DNA of 48,325 nucleotides from assembly GCA_009903405.1 (NCBI GenBank), contig PRCZ01000006.1:1-48325 (forward strand), written 5' to 3'. The notes under the pieces were generated by a model. It saw only the letters and a list, made by a program, of their open reading frames with translations, ran no database searches and had not been told where the DNA came from. The DNA comes from Candidatus Methanophaga sp. AG-394-G06 (GTDB taxonomy: Archaea > Halobacteriota > Syntropharchaeia > Alkanophagales > Methanospirareceae). Below are positions 33,797 through 42,900 of this stretch, piece by piece (the stretch's first letter is position 1; the number at the start of each line of letters is the position of its first letter). The position numbers were made by a program, and so were the translations under genes.

Positions 33797-34885
33797 TTAT
33801 TGATCTCCCTTATAATTATCTTTATCACTCTCACTCGAGCGGTTTCGGCGTATAGTATAATACGTCCCTTTCTTTTCTCCATGCCGCACAAAAAGTCCGA
33901 GGTTCACAAGGTCGGTGAGGTCTCTCGTGGCTGTTCTTTTAGTTGTATTACATATTTTTTGATAGATGGAATTATCAATCTGCTTGTGCACTATAAGAAA
34001 TTCTAAAGCCGTTATTTGGCGTGGATTTAGATTAAAATCCTTTATATTCTCGTGTAAAACGTCCATTTTAATTGCCTTTACGCCCTTTGTCTTTACTTCT
34101 ACCAATTGACTTCTCAAACCGTCCGTGGAATATTCAAGCCATCTCGTCATATCCCGCCGGTTGTTCTCTCGTACTGATTGAATAGCGTCGTAATAGTTAT
34201 GGCGATTCTTATCGTAATATTCGGATATTGAGAATAGTCTCTTAAAATCGTAGCCATTCTGGTAAAGACAAAGCGAGCATAGTACTCTGGCTGTTCTACC
34301 GTTACCATCTAAAAACGGATGAATATCAACGAATTGATACTGACTAATCCCTGCTATGAGCACCGGTGAAATGTCCGAGTCCTTATTTAACCAGTCAACA
34401 AATTCTTTCATAAGTTGAGGAACTTTTGAGGGCTGTGGAGGCGTATAAATTATCGTTCCCGTTAGCGAGTTCACCACATAATTCTGAACGCTTCTGTATT
34501 TGCCTGGTTCAAGCGTTCCACCCCTAACGTCCTTAACTAACAATTTATGTATCTCTTTTATTAACGCCTCGGTAATCTCTGATTTTTTGCCCATATATTT
34601 GGAGACAAAATCCATTGCCGCTTTGTAGTTCAGTAATTCCTGACGGTCATCAGCTCTTATACCCTTTACGGATTTCCCAGTGAGGATTCCTTGTGCTTGT
34701 GCAAACGTGAGTTGAGTGCCCTCGATATGCGTGGAGTGATGTGCCTCAAGGATAAGTGCCTCACTCTGCATATCCTTTATCCATGCCTCTTTTAATTTCG
34801 CCGCGTCCAAAAATCCTCTTGCACGTTCAATTTCAAGAAGAGCTTTGGTTATGCTATTGGAGATTGTAAATTTTGGTTCAAACAT
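33797..34885 (-). CDS. Fic-domain AMPylase with N-terminal inhibitory helix
   Basis: Fic enzymes transfer AMP or other nucleotides to target proteins. The 362-aa protein has the full core motif HPFLDGNGRTAR starting at His189 (catalytic His, phosphate-binding Asn-Gly, Arg). The class II inhibitory motif S-x3-E-G is present as STHIEG at 51-56, so activity is normally self-restrained by Glu55. QYQFVDIHPF and YQNGYDFKRLFSIS are typical. The C-terminal 80 residues (LNPRQITALEFLIVHKQI ... TTKRTATRDLTDLVNLGLFV) form a winged helix, so it may also bind DNA or report on its own operon. It is one of two Fic genes in the island. Confidence 0.92.
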   Translation of the reverse strand: MFEPKFTISNSITKALLEIERARGFLDAAKLKEAWIKDMQSEALILEAHHSTHIEGTQLTFAQAQGILTGKSVKGIRADDRQELLNYKAAMDFVSKYMGKKSEITEALIKEIHKLLVKDVRGGTLEPGKYRSVQNYVVNSLTGTIIYTPPQPSKVPQLMKEFVDWLNKDSDISPVLIAGISQYQFVDIHPFLDGNGRTARVLCSLCLYQNGYDFKRLFSISEYYDKNRHNYYDAIQSVRENNRRDMTRWLEYSTDGLRSQLVEVKTKGVKAIKMDVLHENIKDFNLNPRQITALEFLIVHKQIDNSIYQKICNTTKRTATRDLTDLVNLGLFVRHGEKKGTYYTIRRNRSSESDKDNYKGDQ

Positions 34886-34975
34886 TTTACTGCTTCTCTT
34901 TTGGTATTGGCATTTTTACCTTCGGCTCTTGCGTGTAAATGTTGCACGCGAAACCTTCTCATAATATGTATATAA

Positions 34976-35045
34976 ATTTTCTTTTTACAAAACACTTTCT
35001 TTCTACGAGAAAGAACCTGTGCTAAGAAAGACTGTAATTCTTTTG
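34976..35045. repeat. Remnant related to family 2 repeats
   Basis: ATTTTCTTTTTACAAAACAC and AACCTGTGCTAAGAAAGACT share the TTTTCTTTTT run and the CTGTGCTAA word with 7620-7670 and with 46140-46190. A short hairpin (TTCTTTC ... GAAAGAA) is inside. It lies between the Fic gene promoter side and repeat copy 7. Confidence 0.45.
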
Positions 35046-35063
35046 GTGCTTGAACAATCTAAA

Positions 35064-35163
35064 ATCAATTATTGACACAGATTAACGCAGAAGAAATCAA
35101 ATCCGTGTAAATCCGTGTAAATCTGCGTCCTAAATTAAATATGGGGAAGTTATACGTTATATA
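35064..35163 (+). repeat. Dispersed palindromic element, copy 7
   Basis: Full copy: ATCAATTATTGACACAGATT, AACGCAGAAGAAATC, two CCGTGTAAAT units, ATCTGCGTCCTAAATTAAAT and the end GGGGAAGTTATACGTTATAT. The 3' end is therefore a TATA-like box reading toward the DUF104-relE genes, about 140 bases away. Confidence 0.85.
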
Positions 35164-35301
35164 GATCAAGAAGCTTCATACCGCGGATACAAATCCTTTT
35201 CGTGCATATTAAACTCCTTCTTCGGGCACTTAAAGCAGGACCGATTTATATAAAGCCAGCAACCTTAAATAATTTGAAAACAATCTTAAAAGTGAAAGGA
35301 A

Positions 35302-35499
35302 ATGGGCGAAATAGAAGCGATATATGAGGACGGGGTGTTGAGGATTGTAAAGCCGGCGAAGATAGAATCTGATGTTATAACTGTAAGAATATTGAACAAG
35401 GACGAGATGCTGACGGAAGAGGATATGAAAGACATTTTGAAAGCTAGGGATGAAAGAGAGAAGGGGCATTATTACAAGTTAAAAGAAGTGTTTGGATGA
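35302..35499 (+). CDS. AF2212-like (DUF104) antitoxin
   Basis: The 65-aa protein starts MGEIEAIYEDGVLRIVKPAK, the hallmark of DUF104 antitoxins (an EAIYE-x-GV-x-K/R-P strand pair), followed by a helix (LTEEDMKDILKARDE) that wraps the toxin. Its stop overlaps the ATG of the RelE-like toxin gene by 4 bases (ATGA), the usual toxin-antitoxin coupling. It should neutralise the toxin and probably represses the pair. Confidence 0.82.
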   Translation: MGEIEAIYEDGVLRIVKPAKIESDVITVRILNKDEMLTEEDMKDILKARDEREKGHYYKLKEVFG

Positions 35500-35759
35500 G
35501 TTACGAAGTTATCTTCTCTCCAAAGAGCTACAAGCAAATAAAATCTTTTGACGAGAAGTTGAAAGGGAGAATAAAGCAGGCAGCTATTGAAATGGAGAAT
35601 GACCCCTGGCATAAAGGAACAATAAAAGTGGAGGGGTATGAAAACGTGAGAAGGAAACGAGTGGGAAAATATAGGTTGCTTTACGCTGTTGATAGGCATA
35701 GAAAAGAGGTTTTGGTGGTGAAAATCGAGATAAAAGGTGAGACTACGTATAGGTTGTAG
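35496..35759 (+). CDS. RelE/ParE-superfamily toxin
   Basis: The 87-aa protein YEVIFSPKSYKQIKSFDEKL followed by VEGYENVRRKRVGKYRLLYA then VDRHRKEVLVVKIEIKGET is a standard RelE fold: the N-terminal helix pair, then R-x-R/K-x-G-x-Y-R-L-x-Y, then a basic end strand. RelE toxins cut mRNA at the ribosome. The pair looks intact and is the only intact two-gene toxin-antitoxin operon in this island. Confidence 0.88.
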   Translation: MSYEVIFSPKSYKQIKSFDEKLKGRIKQAAIEMENDPWHKGTIKVEGYENVRRKRVGKYRLLYAVDRHRKEVLVVKIEIKGETTYRL

Positions 35760-35880
35760 AAGATAATTCACTTCCAACGTATTTTTCAAGACAATTCTTT
35801 TTCGTGCATTTTAAGTTTCATTATATGCCTTTTGGAGCACCCGCCGATCCTTACCGTAGTAAGTAAGGCAGCAGAAAGAT

Positions 35881-36561
35881 TTATATATCCACTTTATGCA
35901 ATATTCTAACATCGCAATCCCAAAGAAGTTCTCTTTTATCGGGATTACGGATCACTCCACGCCAATAGTTTCTTGCAACCCCCTCTATTTCGTGTACGGG
36001 CGTATTCATCATCTGTTCATTGATCCACGACCAATCAGTTTCAAGCACTCGCGAGTTTGCATCGATCGGTTCTACCTCAAAAATTAAGTCAATATTTCGT
36101 CCTTCACCTTTGAAACTTTTAGCTCCTTCAAGGGTTTTGCATACAAATAGGCAATCGAGCCGACTGGGAACTTTTGGAAACTCTATCCTACGTATTCTTT
36201 CAAATATGAGTTCTCTAATAACGTTTTGATCGATTATAACGGTTCTTGTTCTTTGGTCTCCAGTAATGATAGCATCGCCTGAGATTCTATTGTTTAACAG
36301 CAACTCCTCTAAAAAGTGGAAATTGGGATATTTTCTAAGAATTCTACCCCAATTACCTTTCTCAACAACACTATCTTCTCTGAGTGGATATGAACAGAGA
36401 TAATAGTATTTAATAGTTTCAGTGTTTCTTTCTTTACCTTTATCTTTCACTGATGAGTCAGATGCGATGAGTGTAGATCGTAGATTAGGATCAGGTTTTC
36501 TATCGACGGGTTCTTTGGCAGTCATTTTTGTTTTTGTTTCTTTTTCTTCTTCGGTTGTCAT
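35881..36561 (-). CDS. DUF2441-like protein
   Basis: The protein is 226 aa with a charged, disordered N-terminal 45 residues (TTEEEKETKTKM, KPDPNLRST), then a domain reading YYYLCSYPLREDSVVEKGNW, FLEELLLNNRISGDAI, FERIRRIEFPKVPSRLDCLF then VCKTLEGAKSF, and FEVEPIDANSRVLETDWSWI with VHEIEGVARNYWRG. This matches my memory of DUF2441, a domain of unknown function; the S-R-x-x-C-L-F-V stretch recalls folds that bind nucleotides, but I cannot prove that. It begins 5 bases after the upstream three-helix membrane protein and is surely in one operon with it. A membrane protein plus soluble domain pair fits a defence effector system, as an inference. Confidence 0.6.
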   Translation of the reverse strand: MTTEEEKETKTKMTAKEPVDRKPDPNLRSTLIASDSSVKDKGKERNTETIKYYYLCSYPLREDSVVEKGNWGRILRKYPNFHFLEELLLNNRISGDAIITGDQRTRTVIIDQNVIRELIFERIRRIEFPKVPSRLDCLFVCKTLEGAKSFKGEGRNIDLIFEVEPIDANSRVLETDWSWINEQMMNTPVHEIEGVARNYWRGVIRNPDKRELLWDCDVRILHKVDI

Positions 36562-36565
36562 TTTC

Positions 36566-37027
36566 CTACCCCAGGATTATACTTGATATTAAAACGATCA
36601 ATCCTACAAATAAGAGTATAAGGGAATAGTTAATATATTTGCCTTTCTCCTCTATATTGGTTTTGTTCTCCTCAAAGGACTCAACAAAGTTAGCGATGAG
36701 TTGCACCTTAACCGTTTTGTTATCGGTCGTCAAATATCCGTCCCTGAGAGCTCTCGGTTCTGGGTCTCTTCTATAACTTTTGATTTTGTAAGCAGAAAAA
36801 GAGAAGAAGATGGATATCATAAACAAAGTCATACATGAGCCAAATAGATATGAATTGCTTTGTGAATATAACTGTAAAGATATTCCAATTATCACGCCAA
36901 CAAATCCAATAATGACGCTTGCCTTTGTATTGAGTCCATCCAACGACTGAAACTGAGTATTTAATCTATCTTTCACTTCGTTATAGATTAATTCTAGCGT
37001 TTCCGGGGGATATGTATCTTCTGTCAT
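36566..37027 (-). CDS. Three-helix membrane protein, possible defence effector
   Basis: This is 153 aa started at the ATG at 37027, which has AAGGAG 8 bases upstream; the frame further back is the tail copy T3 read out of frame. There are three membrane helices: ASVIIGFVGVIIGISLQLY, FGSCMTLFMISIFFSFSAY and a C-terminal YSLILLFVGLIVLISSII. A cytoplasmic N-terminal helix (LELIYNEVKDRLNTQFQSLD) and a loop with RRDPEPRALRDGYL follow the pattern of small membrane effectors next to defence genes (SLATT-like). The ATG overlaps the stop of tail copy T3 (ATGA), so it is translated after that tail. Confidence 0.6.
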   Translation of the reverse strand: MTEDTYPPETLELIYNEVKDRLNTQFQSLDGLNTKASVIIGFVGVIIGISLQLYSQSNSYLFGSCMTLFMISIFFSFSAYKIKSYRRDPEPRALRDGYLTTDNKTVKVQLIANFVESFEENKTNIEEKGKYINYSLILLFVGLIVLISSIILG

Positions 37028-37230
37028 TTTAAATCTCCTTCCACCACCTTCACCTCCTCCTCCGTCAGCCAATACAAATCATAAACCAGCTTGTCAATCT
37101 GCGCATCAACAATTCTTATCTGGCGTTCGTAAAGCTCTTTATCGCGTTCCATTCTCGTCTCGTGATGTTTCTTCTGCTGCTCGAGCATGTTATTTACCCG
37201 TGATACAAGTTTATCGTGCTGGACTATATT
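37024..37230 (-). repeat. Type IIG tail copy T3, open through 68 codons
   Basis: On the minus strand this reads VQHDKLVSRVNNMLEQQKKH, HETRMERDKELYERQIRI, VDAQIDKLVYDLYWLTEEE then VKVVEGDLK and TGA. It is the C-terminal tail of the type IIG enzyme (39916-40120) with about 20 codon changes and no stop. An internal ATG (MLEQQKK) could give a 54-aa peptide. The TGA overlaps the ATG of the membrane-protein gene. Confidence 0.8.
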
Positions 37231-37252
37231 CTGATTTTTTGAGCAAAATCAG
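37231..37252 (-). terminator. 8-bp hairpin at the end of the small partner gene
   Basis: CTGATTTT and AAAATCAG enclose a 6-base loop. The hairpin includes the TGA stop of the 37249-37632 gene and lies directly before tail copy T3, so it may end the TIR-like operon. Confidence 0.4.
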
Positions 37253-37632
37253 TCTAAAATTTGCCTAACCAAATCCCCGATTTTGACCAAAGGTCTTAGG
37301 CCCTTTTGCAATCTTGCACTCGTCTCTTCATCTAAGGGTAGCTTGTTGCGTGTCGTCTGACCAATTAGAGGTTGTAGGGCAGGCGTTGTCGTTGTGTGTG
37401 TCTCGTAGGTCTCCGCCGTAGAGAACTTTTCTTGAACATCGACAACTTCTACTTTCGCTTTTACATATTCAAACTTACCCAGAAGATCACCACCCTCAGG
37501 ATCCTTGATCTCTTCGCCCGGCTCATATATCACAAAGCGCATATCCTCTTCGACACCGTGCGCAAGTCCTCGATTAATAACAACGGTATATACATCTATT
37601 ATTTCTGCGACCTTACCTTCAATCCTTGTCAT
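37249..37632 (-). CDS. Small beta-rich protein, FlgT-C-like, partner of TIR-like gene
   Basis: The protein is 127 aa from ATG 37632 (MTRIEGKVAEIIDVYTVVIN); a second start 7 codons earlier is weaker. RIEGKVAEIIDVYTVVINRG then LAHGVEEDMRFVIYEPGEEI and LGKFEYVKAKVEVVDVQEKF describe a small beta-barrel of the FlgT C-terminal kind, where G-V-x-x-G/D-M is conserved. The C-terminal third (PALQPLIGQ, LPLDEETSARLQKGLR) is flexible. It starts about 20 bases after the TIR-like gene on the same strand. I infer a two-gene system in which this protein binds or gates the TIR-like enzyme. No function is known. Confidence 0.5.
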   Translation of the reverse strand: MTRIEGKVAEIIDVYTVVINRGLAHGVEEDMRFVIYEPGEEIKDPEGGDLLGKFEYVKAKVEVVDVQEKFSTAETYETHTTTTPALQPLIGQTTRNKLPLDEETSARLQKGLRPLVKIGDLVRQILD

Positions 37633-37653
37633 TTTATCACACCGCCTATTCAA

Positions 37654-38658
37654 TTAACTTAACATATCTATTGTCTCTATTATCTCCTTTATTTCTTTTA
37701 ATTTTATCTTTTTAACTTCTTCGGGATCAACCAACTCGAGTCTATGTTCACCAAGAGCGAAAGTATCATTTTCAAAACAATGTTGAGTAACATTGTCCAA
37801 AAAATCTCCACCCCCTTCTACCCTATGAAATTCTACCTGAGCCAATCCATTTGGTTGCACATGATAAACTTTAAGTTGTCCTACTAACTGCTCAATCTCT
37901 TGCTCTAATACATAAAAGTCAAAACAAATGCCTTCTATTAAATCTTCTGCATCTCTTATTATTCCAACCGGCCTACCGCCTCTATAAACTATTTGATTTA
38001 TCCTGAAATTTCTATTCCGTAGAGATGGCAATCTTTCTTTTAAATGAAGTAACGATTCATAATACTTTTTAAAATTCTCCTTTAATTTTCTATTGTCCAA
38101 ATCTAAAGATTCTCTTATAGGTCTAAAAGGTACAAGTTCTCTTAACCGATTTAATAACTTTTGGGAAGCAACAGACCATCCTCCAAATTTTATTAATGAA
38201 ATATCAATGTATCTAATAAACGCTATGTCAGATGGAATTAGACGTTTGCCATTCAACTTACGGGACAATATCAATGCAGGCTTATTGAATCCGTATGCCA
38301 TTCCTAACTCTAAAGCAACATTAGGACGTAATGAGACTTTTGATTCCTTTTTGCCCGACTCCTTATCAATAATCTCATGAAGTTCTCCTGATATGTCAAC
38401 TATACAGAATTGGGATGCTTTTATTTTTAAACAAATGTCGCAGTAACTGCTATTATCAGATATTTTGAAATCTGACATTTTAAGTTCGTATTTTTTACTA
38501 CCGTAAAATTTCTTGAGTGCATCTCCTATCGCCTTTTCACGTTCTTCTTTTTCGCTATCAAAGGGCTGAACCAAGAAGTACGAGTTAGGTTTTACACCCA
38601 CAGGTTCATATGGACATTTACCAACCATTGGGCAATAATCTCTTATTCCTTCTATCAT
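37654..38658 (-). CDS. TIR-like / nucleoside-deoxyribosyltransferase-fold protein, 334 aa
   Basis: The N-terminal 155 residues read NSYFLVQPFDSEKEEREKAI, then FCIVDISGE and RPNVALELGMAYGFNKPALI with LIPSDIAFIRYID. This is the TIR-like fold seen in defence proteins, with the acidic catalytic position at Glu117 in N-V-A-L-E-L-G. Such enzymes break down NAD or related nucleotides, or bind cyclic nucleotides. Cys9, Cys15, Cys73, Cys76 and Cys85 could hold a metal. The C-terminal half is helical, then a beta-rich stretch (VGQLKVYHVQPNGLAQVEFH). A TATATAAGC box near 38710 suggests its own promoter. The next gene starts about 20 bases after its stop. Confidence 0.6.
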   Translation of the reverse strand: MIEGIRDYCPMVGKCPYEPVGVKPNSYFLVQPFDSEKEEREKAIGDALKKFYGSKKYELKMSDFKISDNSSYCDICLKIKASQFCIVDISGELHEIIDKESGKKESKVSLRPNVALELGMAYGFNKPALILSRKLNGKRLIPSDIAFIRYIDISLIKFGGWSVASQKLLNRLRELVPFRPIRESLDLDNRKLKENFKKYYESLLHLKERLPSLRNRNFRINQIVYRGGRPVGIIRDAEDLIEGICFDFYVLEQEIEQLVGQLKVYHVQPNGLAQVEFHRVEGGGDFLDNVTQHCFENDTFALGEHRLELVDPEEVKKIKLKEIKEIIETIDMLS

Positions 38659-38743
38659 TTATTCATTGATTCCCCTATTCATAACTTCCAACTCTTGTTA
38701 AGCGGTATTTGCTTATATACTTTTTCTGCTGCGATCTATTCAC

Positions 38744-38920
38744 CTACCCTCTTTCCCCTTCCACCACCTTTATCTCCTTCTCCATCAGCCCATACAAATC
38801 ATAAACCAGCCTATCAATCTGTGCATCAACAATTCTTATCTGCCGTTCCTAAAGCTCTTTATCTCTTTCCATTCTCGCCTCGTGGTGTTTCTTCTGCAGT
38901 TCAAGCATGTTATCTACCAA
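38744..38920 (-). repeat. Type IIG tail copy T2, with amber codon
   Basis: On the minus strand: LVDNMLELQKKHHEARMERD then KEL, TAG, ERQIRIVDAQIDRLVYDLYG, then LMEKEIKVVEGERG and TAG. Its first codons (LVDN) overlap, in another frame, the last codons and TAA of the 38910-39923 gene. It is about as close to the full-length tail as T3 is. Confidence 0.8.
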
Positions 38921-39923
38921 TAATCAATTTTAAGATGTTAAATCGCTCATCAATATTTTTCAACTGTTCAAGGTTACTTTTATATAACTCACCAAAAGAT
39001 ATACCTGATTTATGAAGCATGCGAGATTTAAAATCCTCATATATCTCAATTAAATCCAATTTAGTAATTCTAATAAAGATCAATTCCGTTAGAAAATTGA
39101 ATACACTCAAAATATAAGTCATATCCTCTTTTATGTTTTTTAGTAAACCATCTAAATCATATGGGTACGCATCATAGATAAAGGACGCATTATAGTGTAG
39201 GAAATGCCGTTTAGACATGAAATAATGGACGTAAGAAATACCATCAGCTTTGTTGGTTTTATTATTCTCAATAGCGTATTTTATTAGACTTTTAGCAACT
39301 TTTAAAGTATTAGGGTCTTCATTGACGACTCGATTCATAGAAATGGTTGTTTGGTTTTTACGAAGCTCATAATTCGAAAGTAGTTTATCTATCTCCTTAA
39401 CTGTCACTGCATTTATCTCTTTAGGTGTGGATACATCTAAGTTTCTAATCTCGTTTTTTATAATCACTAATGAAAAAGGATTGAAATAGCATTCCCTCAA
39501 AAACTTGCTCTTTTCAGCAATTTTTTTATTGAAGACTTCTATCTTTTGTTTGTGCGCGTCCTCTCTAATATTTGGCTCAAAGAGCCGTACTACGACTGAT
39601 AAAGATGTAAACAACGAATAATAAAAGGCGATGTATACAAAATAGAAATATTGATGTTTGGGCTCTTGTTGATTTATCGAGTCTTGAACAAAAGCCTCAT
39701 TTATCCACATATTCTCAAACAATCGTCTAAACTTGTCTTTTTGATTCTCTTCAAATTTTATTTTTTTAGATAAATTTGCTTGGGAAACTTTTTGATATAA
39801 AAAGTTAAATCGCTCTTCTTGTTCATTGCATCCAAGCTTTTTTAGATTATTTTGAATGCTTAACTTATAATTGTTTAAACTACGCTCGATGCGTTTTAAT
39901 TGGGAATATTTCTCTTCACTCAC
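38910..39923 (-). CDS. Uncharacterised helical protein, 337 aa
   Basis: I do not recognise this protein. It starts with GTG (39923), overlapping the last 8 bases of the type IIG gene, with the enzyme's final codons (GGTGGAAGG) serving as ribosome site, so it is translated right after it. The sequence is almost all helix and lysine-rich. YFYFVYIAFYYSLFTSLSVV may be a buried or membrane-touching helix. SKRHFLHYNASFIYD looks like a degenerate HEPN motif with one residue too few between R and H, so I do not call it HEPN. Its TAA stop is inside tail copy T2, so its C-terminus (IIGR) was probably made by the joining event. A defence or modification partner role is likely by position. Confidence 0.5.
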   Translation of the reverse strand: MSEEKYSQLKRIERSLNNYKLSIQNNLKKLGCNEQEERFNFLYQKVSQANLSKKIKFEENQKDKFRRLFENMWINEAFVQDSINQQEPKHQYFYFVYIAFYYSLFTSLSVVVRLFEPNIREDAHKQKIEVFNKKIAEKSKFLRECYFNPFSLVIIKNEIRNLDVSTPKEINAVTVKEIDKLLSNYELRKNQTTISMNRVVNEDPNTLKVAKSLIKYAIENNKTNKADGISYVHYFMSKRHFLHYNASFIYDAYPYDLDGLLKNIKEDMTYILSVFNFLTELIFIRITKLDLIEIYEDFKSRMLHKSGISFGELYKSNLEQLKNIDERFNILKLIIGR

Positions 39924-42900
39924 CTTCCACCACCTTCACCTCCTCCTCCATCAGCCCATACAAATCATAAACCAGCCTATCAATCTGCGCATCAACAATC
40001 TTTATCTGCCGTTCATAAAGCTCTTTATCTCCTCCCATTTTTGCATCGTGGTATTTCTTCTGAAGCTCGAGCATACTCTCCACCAGTGCAACAAGTTTAT
40101 CGTGCTGCACTTTTTCTGTTGGGTCGTCAAAGTTGATGGTGCGAGTAGGTAGTTGTTCGATGAACTGCTTATTTGCTGCAAAATAGCCACCTCGGAAGTT
40201 AGTAGTTACTTGCTTAAGGTAAAAATTCAACAATCGAGAATTTAATAATCCACACAAATACAGATAACTGAACATCGTTTCGTCAATTGTGATGCCGTAT
40301 CCACCCGTTGTGACATTGATGAAGTAAAAGTTATCATTTTTATCGTAGTAAGCAGCAAGGTTTGTTATCATGTATGGGATCAGTAGCTTAGGCTGTTCCC
40401 ACATGCCTAAATTTTGGGTACGCCCGAAGCGATACCATTGCTGATCTTTGAACTTTCCTTTCTCTCGCTCTTCAAGCAGCCTTTTGTTTTGATTAAGATA
40501 CGCCCAGGCCCGAGGATATTGCTCTCGCATCTCCGTCGGTGTATAAAGACGTGCAGTGCACTCTTGGACTTCATAGGGAAAAAGTACAAGAGCAGTAGGA
40601 TTAGCTGAGTAGCGGCTGATATTCCCACTTCGAACGACTGGTTTGAGAAGGGGCCGCTCTATCTTGATCCATGCGTTCAGTTCTTTCGACCAAACGTCAA
40701 CAATATCTTCGTTTTCGTTTTTATATTCTTTGAACAGATAAACAGTGTCAGCGCTTGTAATCGAACCCTGAAACATACGCATCGCTACATCTCCTAACTT
40801 TATTGGCATCTCACTCATTCTTTCAAACAGAGATGCTTCAGGACCTACAACAAAGTTCCATTCACTTCCCGACACTTTCTCCGCATGGATTTTGCCATCG
40901 GTTGCATCGCCGCTAATCCGCCAAGCGTTTAAATCTGAGACTTTGACGTAGCGGAAGCTCTTGTTACCCTCCTTGTCCAAAAAAAGTAGACATGTGTAAG
41001 TGCTCGCTCCGTCAAATACCTGCTGGTCGCCAAAGTAAACGATTTTTCCCAGGTGCTTCCCCCTTGCAGTTAACTCGCGCAAAGGTTGGCCATACTTGGC
41101 TTGGAAGAACTTATGAGGTAATATGTAACCCATCCGTCCTCGAGCGTTGAGTAATTGAAGGGCCCGCTCCACAAAAACAACATAAATGTCATAGTTACCC
41201 TTACTGGAAGCTGTGTAGTGTCCTTTGTAAAATTCCACTTCAGTTGGCGCCCATTCCTTCATCGTCTGAATTCTCACATAAGGCGGATTCCCAATCACAC
41301 AATCAAACCCACCGTTTTTTAAGATTTCCCCAAACCCTTTCCTATCGTCATTCCAATCAAACACATTAACCCGTCTCATCTCCTCCTCGCTGAAAAGCGT
41401 CCCCTGCTGCCCCAACTCGTAATATTCCGGCCCGATAAGCGAATTCCCGCACTTAATATTATCACCCAGATTCGGCAGCACACCCTCCAGCCCCAACTTT
41501 GCTTGGTTGTCAATGCTCTCCCCGCTTTCGTGCTCCAGCACCTTAAGTAGCAGACTCATCTTCGTCACCTCAACCGCCTGTGAGTCTATATCAACGCCAA
41601 AGATATTATCCAAAAGAATCCGCTTCTTCTCAGCCGTTGTTAGGTACCACTCATCCGCTTTAGCCTGAAACACCGCCTCTTTATGTTTTTTAGGCTTGTT
41701 GTTCGTATACCAATCCCGATGATACCGCAATAGGTAGCTATAGGCACCAATAAGGAAACTACCGGAACCACATGCCGGATCCAGAACTTTTATATGTGCA
41801 ATCTCCTCCGGCGTCTTTCCCGCAATCAACTTACTAACAGTATTCTCCACGATATATTCAACGATATACTGAGGCGTATAATACACACCACCCGCTTTTT
41901 TCACTTCCGGCTTCGTCTCCACCTTCGCCTGATGCCCTGCGGTCAGCCGGATGACCTTACCCAGAAACTGCTCGTACACATTGCCCAGGATCTCAACCCC
42001 GAGCACCGAGAATTCATACGGCGACTTCGGATAATACAGATCCTGTATGATCGTCTTCAAGACCTTGTCGTCTATTGTCAACCCTGGCGTTATCCCATCG
42101 CCCCCAAAATCGAAATCGAATATCCCGCTATCGTATTTCGATTCCGCGAGTTTAAAATGATTGAGTAAGTGCATGTACACGTCACCGGCTTCTGCTTGTG
42201 TCTGCAACTGCCCATAAGGCTCGATGCCGCGATCTTCACAAATCCGCAGGAAGATTATGCGATCCAACAATTTCTGTACCGCATAGTTCAACTCATATAT
42301 GCTCAGATCCGGATTCCGTAGCGCGATGTTCTTAGCCAGCATCTCACGCCAGCTCTCTATTTCCTTCAGGAACTCGCGATCCACTTCCGCAGTGCCCTTC
42401 TTACCCTTTGTTGATTGCGCGTACCGATCGAAACTGCCCTTGAGTACCGCTTCCTTTGAGAATACGTCGTAGATCGCATCAAACTTGTCAAGATACTCGT
42501 CATACGTATAGTATCCAATCCGACCTATGCCGACTTTGTCATTTTGATTGGGCTTCATCAGACAGTTGAATACCGATAACTCCTCGAAGTCCGTTACGAT
42601 AGATAGCGGCAGTTTCGCGCTCCAAGCATACCGTCTCAGTTGGTATGACGGGCTGACATCCTCTTTTATGTTCACTGCGGGCTTCTTCGCTTCCACGAAG
42701 AACTTTCGCTGGCTCCCGATTCTGAAACTGTAATCAGGTGCTCTTGTGGACTGCCCGACTTTTATTGTATCTTCGAGAACGACCTCCTTGTATTGTTCCG
42801 CGAAGCCCTGCTCATTGCTCACGTCCCAGCCCAGGGCTTCAAAGAAAGGATCAATGAATTCGCGTCTTACCTGCGCTTCCTTATATGCTGACCGCTTGTA

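Noticed and set aside
33709-33891. 60-codon minus-strand frame after the Fic gene
   Set aside because: It overlaps the end of the Fic gene in another frame and has no ribosome site or recognisable motif.
33608-35163. Copies 6 and 7 of the palindromic repeat as a CRISPR array
   Set aside because: Copies are 1.4 kb apart with genes between, not evenly spaced, and the element is scattered over the whole window.
38910-39923. HEPN motif in the 337-aa protein (KRHFLHY)
   Set aside because: R and H are separated by three residues, not the four to six of HEPN nucleases, and no second supporting feature was seen.
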